Shown here piece by piece: positions 1 to 7,486 of a stretch of 28,249 nucleotides of DNA. Each line of letters starts with the position of its first letter. The first letter of the stretch is position 1. The notes beneath the pieces are model-generated. The model was not told the DNA's origin. It did no database searches and saw only the letters and a program-made list of their open reading frames with translations. The DNA is taken from the NCBI GenBank assembly GCA_013044465.1, contig JABEUL010000061.1, forward strand, positions 1 to 28,249. Reading direction: 5' to 3'. This DNA is from Acidimicrobiales bacterium (GTDB taxonomy: Bacteria > Actinomycetota > Acidimicrobiia > Acidimicrobiales > JABEUL01). A program made the translations under genes and the position numbers.

Positions 1-521
1 GTGTTGGCCTCTCTCAACCTTGGAACTTTATCGTAATTACGTCACCAAAAACTAAGGAAGGTTTTTGGGAACACGTGCAATCAGAAAGGCAGACGTTTGC
101 TGATTCTCTGACAGAAGAAAGGAATGAGACTTTTTCTAGGATACGAATTGAAGGCATTTTAGATGCAACGGTTTCTGTGGTTGTAACCTATGACTCCACC
201 AGGGGTGCCCCGAGCGTTCTAGGAAGGCACGCTATTGCTGACGCAGGTTTGTACTCGGTTTGCTTGGCTATTGAGAATCTATGGTTAGCTGCCACTGCTG
301 AAGGTTTGGGTCTAGGGTGGGTTTCTTTTTACCGCGAAGAGTTTTTGCAAACGCTTTTAGATATTCCAACTCACGTTAGGCCAGTGGCCTGGCTTTGCTT
401 GGGTCCTGTTTCTCATTTGGAAAAAGTTCCAGACTTAGAACGTGCCAATTGGAAAACAAGAGTGCCACTTGGGGAGGTGGTTAACTCTGAGAGATGGGGA
501 AATCCCCTTGATATCTCATAG
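1..521 (+). CDS. bluB: 5,6-dimethylbenzimidazole synthase BluB (5'-truncated by window edge)
   Basis: The product is a nitroreductase-fold flavoenzyme that uses reduced FMN and O2 to make 5,6-dimethylbenzimidazole, the lower ligand of cobalamin, in the cytosol. The frame is already open at base 3 and gives 172 residues before TAG at 519-521, so about the first 40-50 residues lie outside the window. The first codons read VGLSQPWNF, the BluB/nitroreductase flavin-site segment. Further on are RGAPSVLGRH and the GLGLGWVSF stretch, then CLGPV near the end, in the order expected for BluB. The GTG at 75 is internal and not the start. It converges on phoU with only 15 bases between stops. I am confident of the family. 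Assignment to BluB rather than another nitroreductase rests on motif pattern, not on a search. Confidence 0.85.
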   Translation, partial: VGLSQPWNFIVITSPKTKEGFWEHVQSERQTFADSLTEERNETFSRIRIEGILDATVSVVVTYDSTRGAPSVLGRHAIADAGLYSVCLAIENLWLAATAEGLGLGWVSFYREEFLQTLLDIPTHVRPVAWLCLGPVSHLEKVPDLERANWKTRVPLGEVVNSERWGNPLDIS

Positions 522-536
522 GAACAGTAACTAGTT

Positions 537-1205
537 CTAGCTATTCCTGCCGTGCTCAAGAGATTCCCAACTCAAGAGCATTCCTACTCTCTTAGCTAGA
601 TTGACTGCGTGATCACCTAGTCTTTCATAAAATCTTCCAACCATGGCAAGTTCAATTGCAACAGTCATTGGCATGCCCCCGCCAATAATCTCCGCTGTTA
701 GAGACACATGCAGCTCATCTAACTCATCATCCATTTCATCCAAAAGCGATGCTGCATCAATCACCCCTTCGACAAAAGCGTCACTACATTTAGTCCACAT
801 TGAGATGCTCACTGCACCCATGCGTTGGATCAGACCCCGACTCCTTGCGGTGATTTCAGATCCGAGCCCTCTTGATGCTCTCCAGGCAATGTGTTCAGCT
901 AGATCCCCAGATCGCTCCAGCTCAGGAAGCATTCTTAGGATCACAATGAGCTCATGCACTCTCTCCCTTGGCAGATCTAAAGTAGAAAGTCGCTCCATTA
1001 CCAAAAGTTCGACATCAGTGTAAAGTGAATCAATTAGTGCTTCCCTGGCCATTGCATCCCTGGCTCCTTGGCGATCTTCTGACAAGAGTGCATCAGTGGC
1101 CCCAGCTAGACCTTCACGGACTAATGAAAATAGTTGCAATACCTTACGCTCCACGGTGAGCATCGGTCGGCTCGGATTCCGCGCAGAGCTTAGGTTATCT
1201 TCCAT
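537..1205 (-). CDS. phoU: PhoU domain protein
   Basis: This 222-residue cytosolic helical protein is the usual PhoU length. It carries two copies of the PhoU signature: ELERSGDLAEHIA around residues 95-107 and FYERLGDHAVNLAKRV around 192-207. These acidic E-x2-D clusters bind metal in known PhoU structures. PhoU normally damps the PhoR/PhoB response and Pst phosphate uptake. Here no pst or phoR gene is near; instead it is the last gene of a redox operon, starting 13 bases after the ferredoxin stop. The ATG at 1205 has no strong ribosome binding site. An internal ATG (residue 15, before LTVERK) is a possible alternative start. Family call is sure; the role in this operon is unknown. Confidence 0.9.
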   Translation of the reverse strand: MEDNLSSARNPSRPMLTVERKVLQLFSLVREGLAGATDALLSEDRQGARDAMAREALIDSLYTDVELLVMERLSTLDLPRERVHELIVILRMLPELERSGDLAEHIAWRASRGLGSEITARSRGLIQRMGAVSISMWTKCSDAFVEGVIDAASLLDEMDDELDELHVSLTAEIIGGGMPMTVAIELAMVGRFYERLGDHAVNLAKRVGMLLSWESLEHGRNS

Positions 1206-1218
1206 AGTTCAACAATAC

Positions 1219-1434
1219 TCAACCTGGAGATTCGATAAGAGCTATTGCGAGTTTAGGACACTCATATACCGCTCTTAGGGCATGTTCCTTTAAAGAAAAT
1301 GGAAGCTCACCTTCCCTCAGGATTGGAAATCCAAATGGATCCAGATAAATCCATTCTGGCACCAATTCGGCACATATGCCGTGGCCATCGCATATAGTCT
1401 CATCAACAAGGAGCTTTAAAGATGATTTCCTCAT
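1219..1434 (-). CDS. Small 3Fe-4S-type ferredoxin
   Basis: This is a 71-residue soluble electron carrier. The cluster ligands visible are C15, C21 and C59: the motif CDGHGIC (C-x2-H-x2-C, with His18 where a 4Fe-4S ferredoxin would have the second Cys) and a C-terminal CP. That pattern is typical of 3Fe-4S ferredoxins in Actinobacteria that serve P450s and other oxidoreductases. The stop of the upstream NuoF-like gene directly abuts this ATG (TAAATG), and an AGGAG lies just before it, so the two are almost certainly translated together. It most likely passes electrons to or from the NuoF-like flavoprotein. The direction of flow cannot be read from sequence. Confidence 0.9.
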   Translation of the reverse strand: MRKSSLKLLVDETICDGHGICAELVPEWIYLDPFGFPILREGELPFSLKEHALRAVYECPKLAIALIESPG

Positions 1435-2814
1435 TTATCTCCTCGTGCTGACATACCGTGGTTGATTAAGTCGAACTTTGGTAGCAATTATCGGATCAAT
1501 TGCCGCACCCTCTAAACCGCTACGTCTTATTTGAATCGTACCTATTTTGGGTAAAGCGAATGGGAATGGTCCAAATGGGCGAGAACACCCTCCTTGCCTT
1601 AGGTGCCTTCCTACGTCATCGCGAAATACATGTAATGCACTTCTCACCAATCGAGCTGCTCCATCTGGGTGGTGACAGGCACCACGTTTTTCAACCATGT
1701 CACACCATCCCGTCAATTCAGCTACTATATTCTTCCCAGATACTCCATTAACTAACAGATCAAAACTATTACTTAGTGCGGGCAAGCCAAACTCACACGG
1801 GCCGCACTGACGAGCCCTGACATTGACAAGATATTTTAGGATTGCCCCAGTGACGCCAAGTGGGCAGATGCCCTCTGGCAAAACTCCAATAATTGATGCA
1901 CCCATGGTCAAGCCAGCCTGGTGGAGAATATCTTCAGCAAGTGGAAGTTCTGAGCTTTTGTCGCTCATAAGCCAGTTTCCTCCATAACCGCCTAAGAGTA
2001 TCCCGCCAATGTTGGAAGTTGCGCCTCCTGCCTTGACCAACACGTCTTTAATCGGCGAGCCCAAAGCCACTTCAACTACGCCAGATGATTTAACCGCCCC
2101 GGACACCGTTATTAGTGCGCTTCCCGGCATGGTCTTAGTTCCCAAGGCCCTGAAATTATGAGCTCCAAGTCTTGCCACTGCGCCAACATGAGCTAATGTC
2201 TCTACATTTTGAACAAGCGTGGGCCTCGACTTAACTCCTCGTTCCCTGACCGGATGCTGCCCTTTAAAAAGCGGTACTCCAAGAGCTCCACCGTTTAAGT
2301 AATTGACGAGTGCTGACTCCTCTCCTGCTAAGTAAGTATCTACTATCGGAACGACTTCGATATCTGGATCACCCAGTTTTTGCCTCTGTCTTTTTCTTAT
2401 CTCACGTGCGAGCCCATCGGCCAGATCGTCGTGAAGGCATAAATACACTTTCGAAGCATTAAGCGTTGAAGTTGCAAGTGAGAGTCCGTCCAAAACTAGG
2501 TGCGGATATTTAGATAATAAAAGACGATCTTTCTCACTGGCAGGCTCGCCTTCTGATCCGTTGTCAACCACAACAGCCGATTTAAGTCCGGTACTTTGTC
2601 TAACAGATCTCCACTTAGCAGCAACTGGAAACCATGCACCACCATGACCTCTTAGGCCACTTGCTTCTAATACATTGAGAAACTCATCTCTTTTGCTTTT
2701 CCCGATTTTGACCAATGGGCCCCAAATCTCAAGATGTTCCTCTAGGGATACTTGGCCTTGATCTTCTGTGGCTCCGAGTAATAATCTGGGTAGTTGGGAA
2801 GGTCTAATGTCCAT
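1435..2814 (-). CDS. NuoF-like flavin / Fe-S oxidoreductase (SLBB domain)
   Basis: The 459-residue protein resembles the 51-kDa NADH-binding subunit of complex I. Residues 54-68 hold the glycine-rich FMN/NADH site (LRGHGGAWFP, then AAKW). Residues 85-97 hold the NGSEGEPASEKDR motif, YLAGEESAL is at 161-169 and PTLVQNVETL at 198-207. An SLBB-like segment follows at about 230-280. The C-terminal Fe-S region has C337 and C340 (QCGPC) and C380 (GACHHPDGA), with further Cys at 371 and 410. The first Cys of the classical C-x2-C-x2-C motif is replaced by Ala334, so the cluster ligation may differ from NuoF. A good ribosome binding site (AGGTGAGG) precedes the ATG. It sits between the cytochrome b gene (7-base gap) and the ferredoxin (abutting). 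It probably links NAD(P)H or ferredoxin to the membrane haem protein. Confidence 0.88.
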   Translation of the reverse strand: MDIRPSQLPRLLLGATEDQGQVSLEEHLEIWGPLVKIGKSKRDEFLNVLEASGLRGHGGAWFPVAAKWRSVRQSTGLKSAVVVDNGSEGEPASEKDRLLLSKYPHLVLDGLSLATSTLNASKVYLCLHDDLADGLAREIRKRQRQKLGDPDIEVVPIVDTYLAGEESALVNYLNGGALGVPLFKGQHPVRERGVKSRPTLVQNVETLAHVGAVARLGAHNFRALGTKTMPGSALITVSGAVKSSGVVEVALGSPIKDVLVKAGGATSNIGGILLGGYGGNWLMSDKSSELPLAEDILHQAGLTMGASIIGVLPEGICPLGVTGAILKYLVNVRARQCGPCEFGLPALSNSFDLLVNGVSGKNIVAELTGWCDMVEKRGACHHPDGAARLVRSALHVFRDDVGRHLRQGGCSRPFGPFPFALPKIGTIQIRRSGLEGAAIDPIIATKVRLNQPRYVSTRR

Positions 2815-2821
2815 TATGTCC

Positions 2822-3910
2822 TCACCTTGAAACGCTTACACCTGAAACGGTCCCACTTGCCTGGGAGGAGTTCTGTTGTAATTGAAAGTTCGACGTCATC
2901 TGAATTTTGTTCCCGTTTGAACCGGTTAATTTTGCAATTACCTGTGTGCCGCTTAGATTGGTTATTATTCCCTTGTAAGATCCCAAAGTCACCGAGGAAG
3001 AAACCATCTCTACACCACTTTCAGATGGGATTCCCGTTATTGAAAGGCTCAAGATAGGAGATCCTGCAAGTGAAAGACTTCCCTTAATAGATACTGTTAC
3101 ATAACCTTGCGAATTTTGCTGTGAGGTGGAAACAGTCCCAGTGAAGTTTGCGCTAAATGGTGTCGAAATCAAAGTCGAGTTAGACGGACTTGTTGTCGTA
3201 GTCGAAGTGGGCGACTTATTTGAACTAACCACCACCGCATTCACTTTTGAGCCTGCTCTTTTTGCCCAATTTGGAGAAAAAGGACCAACAACGCTAAAGA
3301 TAACTATTCCCAATGTAGCTACTACTGCACCCAATGCAGCCGTAGTTCGAAGCGCGGCATTTCTTGGCCATCCGCTATAAAGTCTCCATCCGAGTGATAT
3401 GAGAACCGCAACCACGCAAATACCATCGATTAGGACCACTAGGGCATCAGTGGCATCGCTCCCGGTCCCAATCCCATGGATTAGAGCAATCGGCCAACAC
3501 AGATAAGCCAACCAATGAACAAATCTCCAAGATGGTTGGCCAATTTTGTGTCGCAAAAGGCTAGTTATAACCAGTGCTATCAAGAGATCAAATGCAATAG
3601 CACCCAATCCCACCCAAATCGGTCGGTATTTTGCATTAAAAGGCACAAAAGCATCGAAAATCGTTAGTGGCACAAACCCGTCTGCCACAGATGTAATAAC
3701 GTGGATCGGAACTAATATAACAGTTAAAAGTGAGAGATTCCGATGTAGACCTTGCTGGACAAACCTTGGCCAAGCCGGAGTTGAAAATCTGAGTGAGCCA
3801 AGAATCCCAAGCACTACAGTTCCAGTGAGAAGAAGTAGTGCGACAAGTCCAGAACCCCTTGTCAGATACCACAGGGGACTTGGACTGGTTGCACCCAGTA
3901 AGCCAGTCAT
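2822..3910 (-). CDS. Ferric-reductase-like transmembrane haem b protein with extracytoplasmic C-terminal domain
   Basis: The first ~210 residues form a six- or seven-helix membrane domain of the ferric reductase / NOX-like cytochrome b family. Four His are placed to hold two b haems: H56 (GLHRN) and H70 on one helix, H132 (VHWLAY) and H145 on another. A last helix (about 190-210) leads into a Ser/Thr-rich linker and a ~120-residue domain with alternating beta-strand pattern and no Cys, probably outside the cell. No FAD/NAD domain is fused, so electrons must come from partner proteins, most simply the NuoF-like protein and ferredoxin downstream. I chose ATG 3910, which overlaps the apbE stop (TAATG) and has AAGG four bases upstream; a TTG at 3922 would add four residues. 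Confidence 0.85.
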   Translation of the reverse strand: MTGLLGATSPSPLWYLTRGSGLVALLLLTGTVVLGILGSLRFSTPAWPRFVQQGLHRNLSLLTVILVPIHVITSVADGFVPLTIFDAFVPFNAKYRPIWVGLGAIAFDLLIALVITSLLRHKIGQPSWRFVHWLAYLCWPIALIHGIGTGSDATDALVVLIDGICVVAVLISLGWRLYSGWPRNAALRTTAALGAVVATLGIVIFSVVGPFSPNWAKRAGSKVNAVVVSSNKSPTSTTTTSPSNSTLISTPFSANFTGTVSTSQQNSQGYVTVSIKGSLSLAGSPILSLSITGIPSESGVEMVSSSVTLGSYKGIITNLSGTQVIAKLTGSNGNKIQMTSNFQLQQNSSQASGTVSGVSVSR

Positions 3911-4935
3911 TACCTTGACCAATCGTTCACGTATGTGACTTGGCCGAAATTATCTACCAATCTGGCAGATAAACCTGATTCCTGGAGCCAAGATTGCGCT
4001 TTATCTCCGAAGATTAATGCTGCAGTAGAGGCAATATTGGCATCCGTGCAGTTTCCTGCAAGGACGGAGACTGTCCTATATGGAGAAAGTGCCGGTTTTC
4101 CAGTTGAGGGATCTATTATGTGGTGAGCTTCTCCTTGCGCAGTGTCCCATCTCCTAGCCAAAGTTCCACTGGTCGCAAGTCCACCTGAAGTCATTGCAAG
4201 ACTTTCATCAGCTCCTTTGACGTCACCCGATCTCTCTGCAACACCTACTATGAATCCGCCCGGTGGAGTCTCGCCGGAAATTGAAATATCCCCACCAATT
4301 GAAACCAATGCTCCGCCTCCGAAACGATCAACAATGGCCTTTGAAGCTCTATCCGCGGCATATGCTTTGGCAGTAGCTCCAAGGTCAAGTAAAGTACCCG
4401 GAGTTAAATAAACCAAATTTGCCCTGGAGCTCAAAGTCAAGGCGGCAATTCCTGGAACGAGGTTCTCACTGGAGGTTCTACTTCGATCTGAATTTAGAAA
4501 GTTGCCAATTCTTTTCCCGGACTTTCCTGAATTGGCTGAAGGGTGGTTAGGGTGACACTGATTATTCAAATCTCTAATCAGAGAAAAATCCCTGTCGTAA
4601 CCAGATTGGATCAATGCGCGTCCCACTGTGGGATCCAGTGCACCACCAGTAATTTCACAACCTCTTATCGCTACTGTCAAAAGTTCATACAGAAGTGGAC
4701 TGACTATTGAAGGTGAAGCATTTATGCTACACAGCTTCATCAATTCAGAGTCATAACGAAATCTACTGGCGGTTTCATCCAACTCTTCGATCTGTTCTCT
4801 GACCAATTCAATGGCGTATTGGGCAGATGAAGTTTCTGTTAAAAGGACTTCTACGCTTGTTCCAATTGCCTTAAATGAACCATAGGCCGGTTTTGAAGCT
4901 TCTTTAGTTGAACTAAAGGTTGCTTGATGGTTCAT
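3910..4935 (-). CDS. apbE: ApbE-type FAD:protein FMN transferase
   Basis: This enzyme family attaches FMN covalently to Thr/Ser of target flavoproteins, using FAD and Mg2+. Visible motifs are ETASRFRYDSEL (52-64), GGALDPTVG (97-105), LLDLGATAKAYAADRA (182-197), VSIGGDISIS (211-220), MTSGGLATSG (248-257) and HHIIDPSTGKPA (271-282), then TDANIASTAA near the end. Length (341) is normal. There is an insert of about 40 residues at 125-165. No signal peptide or lipobox is seen at the N-terminus, although many ApbE proteins are exported. It overlaps the preceding gene by 4 bases (ATGA) and the cytochrome b start by one. No neighbour shows an obvious FMN_bind domain with a [ST]GA[ST] acceptor site, so its target is unknown. 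Confidence 0.9.
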   Translation of the reverse strand: MNHQATFSSTKEASKPAYGSFKAIGTSVEVLLTETSSAQYAIELVREQIEELDETASRFRYDSELMKLCSINASPSIVSPLLYELLTVAIRGCEITGGALDPTVGRALIQSGYDRDFSLIRDLNNQCHPNHPSANSGKSGKRIGNFLNSDRSRTSSENLVPGIAALTLSSRANLVYLTPGTLLDLGATAKAYAADRASKAIVDRFGGGALVSIGGDISISGETPPGGFIVGVAERSGDVKGADESLAMTSGGLATSGTLARRWDTAQGEAHHIIDPSTGKPALSPYRTVSVLAGNCTDANIASTAALIFGDKAQSWLQESGLSARLVDNFGQVTYVNDWSR

Positions 4936-5291
4936 GGCATCGTCGAACCTGACACCACTTGAGGTGCTTGGTTCGTGGCACTTGCGCTATTGCCAGACGG
5001 GGAAAGCGACGTTCCAGAATTACCGCTGTTTGAGCTGACTCCGGTATTGGAACCTAGGCCTGAATTTGCAGTCGGGGCATTATTGCTAGCCACATTTCGG
5101 TTAGTCACCGTTGGCGAGCCATGTCCCGGGAATGTCTGCGCCACATATATTGATAGTCCCACTATTGCACCCAGTGCACCAAGTACGGCTCCCGTAGTCA
5201 GACTGGCTATTTTCGCGAGACCATTGTCTCTTGCCCTTGATCTTCTTTCGACTCCTGTTTTAGTAGAATCTCGATGTATATGGATTGGCAT
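4932..5291 (-). CDS. Small single-pass membrane protein with Ser/Asn-rich tail, first gene of the redox operon
   Basis: I do not recognise this family. From ATG 5291 it has 119 residues: a basic N-terminus (ERRSRARDNG), one hydrophobic helix at about 28-52 (IASLTTGAVLGALGAI onward), then a ~65-residue tail rich in Ser, Asn, Gly and Thr. By the positive-inside rule the tail should be outside the cell. There are no Cys and no visible cofactor site. A TTG at 5312 would add seven residues; neither start has a clear ribosome binding site. Its 4-base overlap with apbE says it is co-translated with the redox genes. It may anchor or space the complex at the membrane. That is a guess from position only. 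Confidence 0.65.
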   Translation of the reverse strand: MPIHIHRDSTKTGVERRSRARDNGLAKIASLTTGAVLGALGAIVGLSIYVAQTFPGHGSPTVTNRNVASNNAPTANSGLGSNTGVSSNSGNSGTSLSPSGNSASATNQAPQVVSGSTMP

Positions 5292-5341
5292 ATAGTTAGC
5301 ATAAGGAACCAACCTGACGACTATATGAACAGAACCTTAAA

Positions 5342-5395
5342 GTTTCCTAAGAATTCGATTCTTTAAGAAACACCCAGGTAGATTAGGTTTCTAAG
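5342..5395. promoter_or_regulatory. Three GTTTC-TAAG elements in the divergent promoter region
   Basis: Between the redox operon and the response regulator there are three related words: GTTTCCTAAG (5342-5351), GTTTCTTAAAG on the minus strand (5371-5361) and GTTTCTAAG (5387-5395). The middle one lies within a near-perfect palindrome TTCTTTAAGAA (5359-5369). OmpR-type regulators usually bind direct or inverted repeats of this size, and the adjacent gene encodes one. Binding by that regulator, and control of both divergent units, is inference. Confidence 0.4.
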
Positions 5396-5466
5396 ATCTA
5401 AATTGTTTGCTAATTACTCTTTTTAGTTTGGGTTTAAGCTAAATGAGTGAATGGAAGTATGAACTA

Positions 5467-6135
5467 GTGCGATTATTGCTTGCCGAAGATGATCAAAGTC
5501 TACAGGAAGTATTAGTAAGGGGACTTCACGAAGCTGGCTATGTAGTCGACGGTGTGGAAGAGGGATCTCTGGCAATTGATTACTTCAAACTTTATTCTTA
5601 CTCAGTCGCCATTTTGGATTGGAAACTTCCCGACATTAGCGGTCTAGAGGTACTGAAATGGGTCCGAAAAATGGGAATTGCTACACCTATTCTTGTCCTA
5701 ACCGCCAGAGATGCTCCACGGGACCGCGTTTTGGCACTCGACGAAGGTGCAGATGACTATTTGATAAAGCCGTTTCACTTTGAAGAACTGCTGGCGAGAC
5801 TTCGTGCGCTGCTTCGCCGACCCGGCGGTGACAGAGATCCTATATTGAAAGTTGGATCCCTCACCTATGACCCCGCCATGGTTGCCATTGAAATCCATGG
5901 CAAACGAATCGATCTTCCCCCAAGAGAGTTTTCCATTCTCGGATGTTTAATAAGAAACTATCCAAATGTAACTAGAAGAAGAGCCATTGCACTTGCTGGG
6001 TGGCCAGAAGAATCAGACACATTGGGCTCGAACACAATTGACGTTCACATAGCAAGACTTCGCTCTAAATTAGTGGCTAGTGATGTAAAAGTCGAGACAG
6101 TCCGTGGTGTGGGGTATCGACTGGTCAGAACGTGA
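5467..6135 (+). CDS. OmpR/PhoB-family response regulator
   Basis: This is a two-domain DNA-binding response regulator of 222 residues. The receiver domain (1-115) has the acidic pocket LLLAEDD, phospho-acceptor Asp51 (AILDWKLPD), the VLTARD Thr and the LIKPF Lys. The C-terminal winged helix (about 125-222) ends with the normal IDVHIARLRSKL and VRGVGYRL segments. I chose GTG 5467 because it gives the family's usual N-terminus (MRLLLAEDD) and has GGAAG nine bases upstream. ATG 5443 would add eight residues but has no ribosome binding site. Its stop overlaps the kinase start (GTGA). It faces away from the ApbE/cytochrome operon, which makes that operon a likely target. Confidence 0.9.
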   Translation: MRLLLAEDDQSLQEVLVRGLHEAGYVVDGVEEGSLAIDYFKLYSYSVAILDWKLPDISGLEVLKWVRKMGIATPILVLTARDAPRDRVLALDEGADDYLIKPFHFEELLARLRALLRRPGGDRDPILKVGSLTYDPAMVAIEIHGKRIDLPPREFSILGCLIRNYPNVTRRRAIALAGWPEESDTLGSNTIDVHIARLRSKLVASDVKVETVRGVGYRLVRT

Positions 6136-7370
6136 TTCGAAATAAGCCGACCAAGCCAAGCCCGACAACTTTAAATAGCGTAGTTTTGGTAGCACTTGAG
6201 GCCACTGTTGCAGCGTTGCTTTTTTACTTTCTACTTGCATTGATCGGGAATGCGCTTTTCGAGAAGCATTTGACAAATAACTTAGACCGAACTTTAAACG
6301 GCCAGTTAAGCGACGTGTCCAAAGGATTCAGTTTTTATGATGGACCACCTACTCTACAAAAAGGTGGAAAGTCTCAAAACTTGTCCTCTCCCGATATTGA
6401 CTTAGATGCAGCCCCAGTTGTTGTTTGGTGGATACCCGCTACTTCCAAATCTGCAATTGCGTTGTCTCCAAATTGGCCTACCCTTCCCAGCTCACTTATC
6501 AACACTACTTCTCCGTTAACTGTGTCAATAAGTCACATCAATTTCAGGATTGTGGGCAAAGACTTTGCTGGCGGTCACTTAATCGCTGGATCAACCACAA
6601 ATGCAATCTCAAAGAATCTTCACACTTTAGAACTTGCCGAAGAGATTTTCGCACCAATATTTGTAGGGACGTTTTTCTTGCTCGCTTTCTTGATTGGCCG
6701 AAGTGCCGCAAAGAGAGTGGATCGAATCAGGAGAAGGCAGCTCGATTTCACCGCTGACGCATCACATGAATTACGGACTCCAATTGCAGTCATTGAAGCA
6801 GAAGTGGACCTCTCCTTATCTCATGATCGAGATGCCAGCGAATATAGGAGTTCACTCGTTAAAGTACAGAGTGAAACAGAGAGGCTTAAGAAAACAGTAG
6901 AGAATCTTTTGTGGTTAGCCCGAGTCGACAGTGATCCTAGGGCAGAAATTCCAGAAAATGTTCTTATTGACCTTTCCGATATTGTAACTACTGTTGTAGA
7001 TGTATTCAAAGTTTTGGCAGAAGCCAAGAGCATTGCTTTGAACTATTCTGAAGATTCCGCAAATATCACAACCCTTATTGAAGGCCCACCAGAATGGATT
7101 GATCAACTTGCTAGGGTGCTCATTGACAATGCAATTAAATACACTCCTTCGTCTGGTCAAGTCAGGGTATCCACTACTTTACTCTCCAATAGAGTAAACC
7201 TCACCGTTGAGGATTCTGGACCGGGAATTCCAATTGAAGAGAGGCAGGCGATATTTGACAGATTTGTGCGAGCGAGCAAGGAGCCCAGTGGTTCTGGATT
7301 AGGACTCGCCATGATGAGGTCATTATCCAGGCCACTCACGGATCAAAGTCCATCTCTACTTCTGATCTAG
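6132..7370 (+). CDS. Sensor histidine kinase, C-terminus altered by a frameshift
   Basis: This membrane sensor has TM1 at about 17-40, an extracytoplasmic sensor of ~130 residues with no recognised fold, and TM2 at about 174-190. A short linker without a clear HAMP leads to the HisKA helix with phospho-accepting His212 (ASHELRTP). The ATPase domain shows the N box (LIDNAIKYTP, Asn333), G1 (DSGPGIP), F box (IFDRF) and G2 (GSGLGLA). After AMMRS the frame runs into 14 residues unlike any kinase and stops at 7370. The expected end is found in another frame (separate entry). It starts on a GTG overlapping the regulator stop, so they form a cognate pair. If the shift is real, the kinase lacks the last beta-strand and helix of its ATPase domain. 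Confidence 0.85.
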   Translation: MIRNKPTKPSPTTLNSVVLVALEATVAALLFYFLLALIGNALFEKHLTNNLDRTLNGQLSDVSKGFSFYDGPPTLQKGGKSQNLSSPDIDLDAAPVVVWWIPATSKSAIALSPNWPTLPSSLINTTSPLTVSISHINFRIVGKDFAGGHLIAGSTTNAISKNLHTLELAEEIFAPIFVGTFFLLAFLIGRSAAKRVDRIRRRQLDFTADASHELRTPIAVIEAEVDLSLSHDRDASEYRSSLVKVQSETERLKKTVENLLWLARVDSDPRAEIPENVLIDLSDIVTTVVDVFKVLAEAKSIALNYSEDSANITTLIEGPPEWIDQLARVLIDNAIKYTPSSGQVRVSTTLLSNRVNLTVEDSGPGIPIEERQAIFDRFVRASKEPSGSGLGLAMMRSLSRPLTDQSPSLLLI

Positions 7371-7417
7371 GAGGGGCGAAATTTAGTATCTCATGGCCAG
7401 TTCCAAAATCTGCATAG
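7322..7417 (+). pseudogene. Displaced C-terminus of the histidine kinase
   Basis: Starting at 7322 in a second frame, 31 codons read IIQATHGSKSIS, then DLGGAKFSISWPV, and stop at TAG 7415-7417. This is the canonical end of a histidine kinase ATPase domain (the AHGG-S-I...GG-A-F-I/S-W-P pattern). Joining it to AMMRS at 7319-7321 needs one extra base between 7321 and 7322. There is no homopolymer at the junction. The lesion is therefore either a real one-base deletion or a sequence error. Confidence 0.8.
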
Positions 7418-7486
7418 CTTGTAATTTAACAAGAAATTATCAGTTTCAATGTGACAACAAAACGCTTTAAACCTAAAGTGTGAATC

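Noticed and set aside
3126..3380. Plus-strand frame with Val/Glu-rich protein inside the cytochrome b gene
   Set aside because: It is the antisense of the Ser/Thr-rich linker and external domain; the minus-strand gene explains it.
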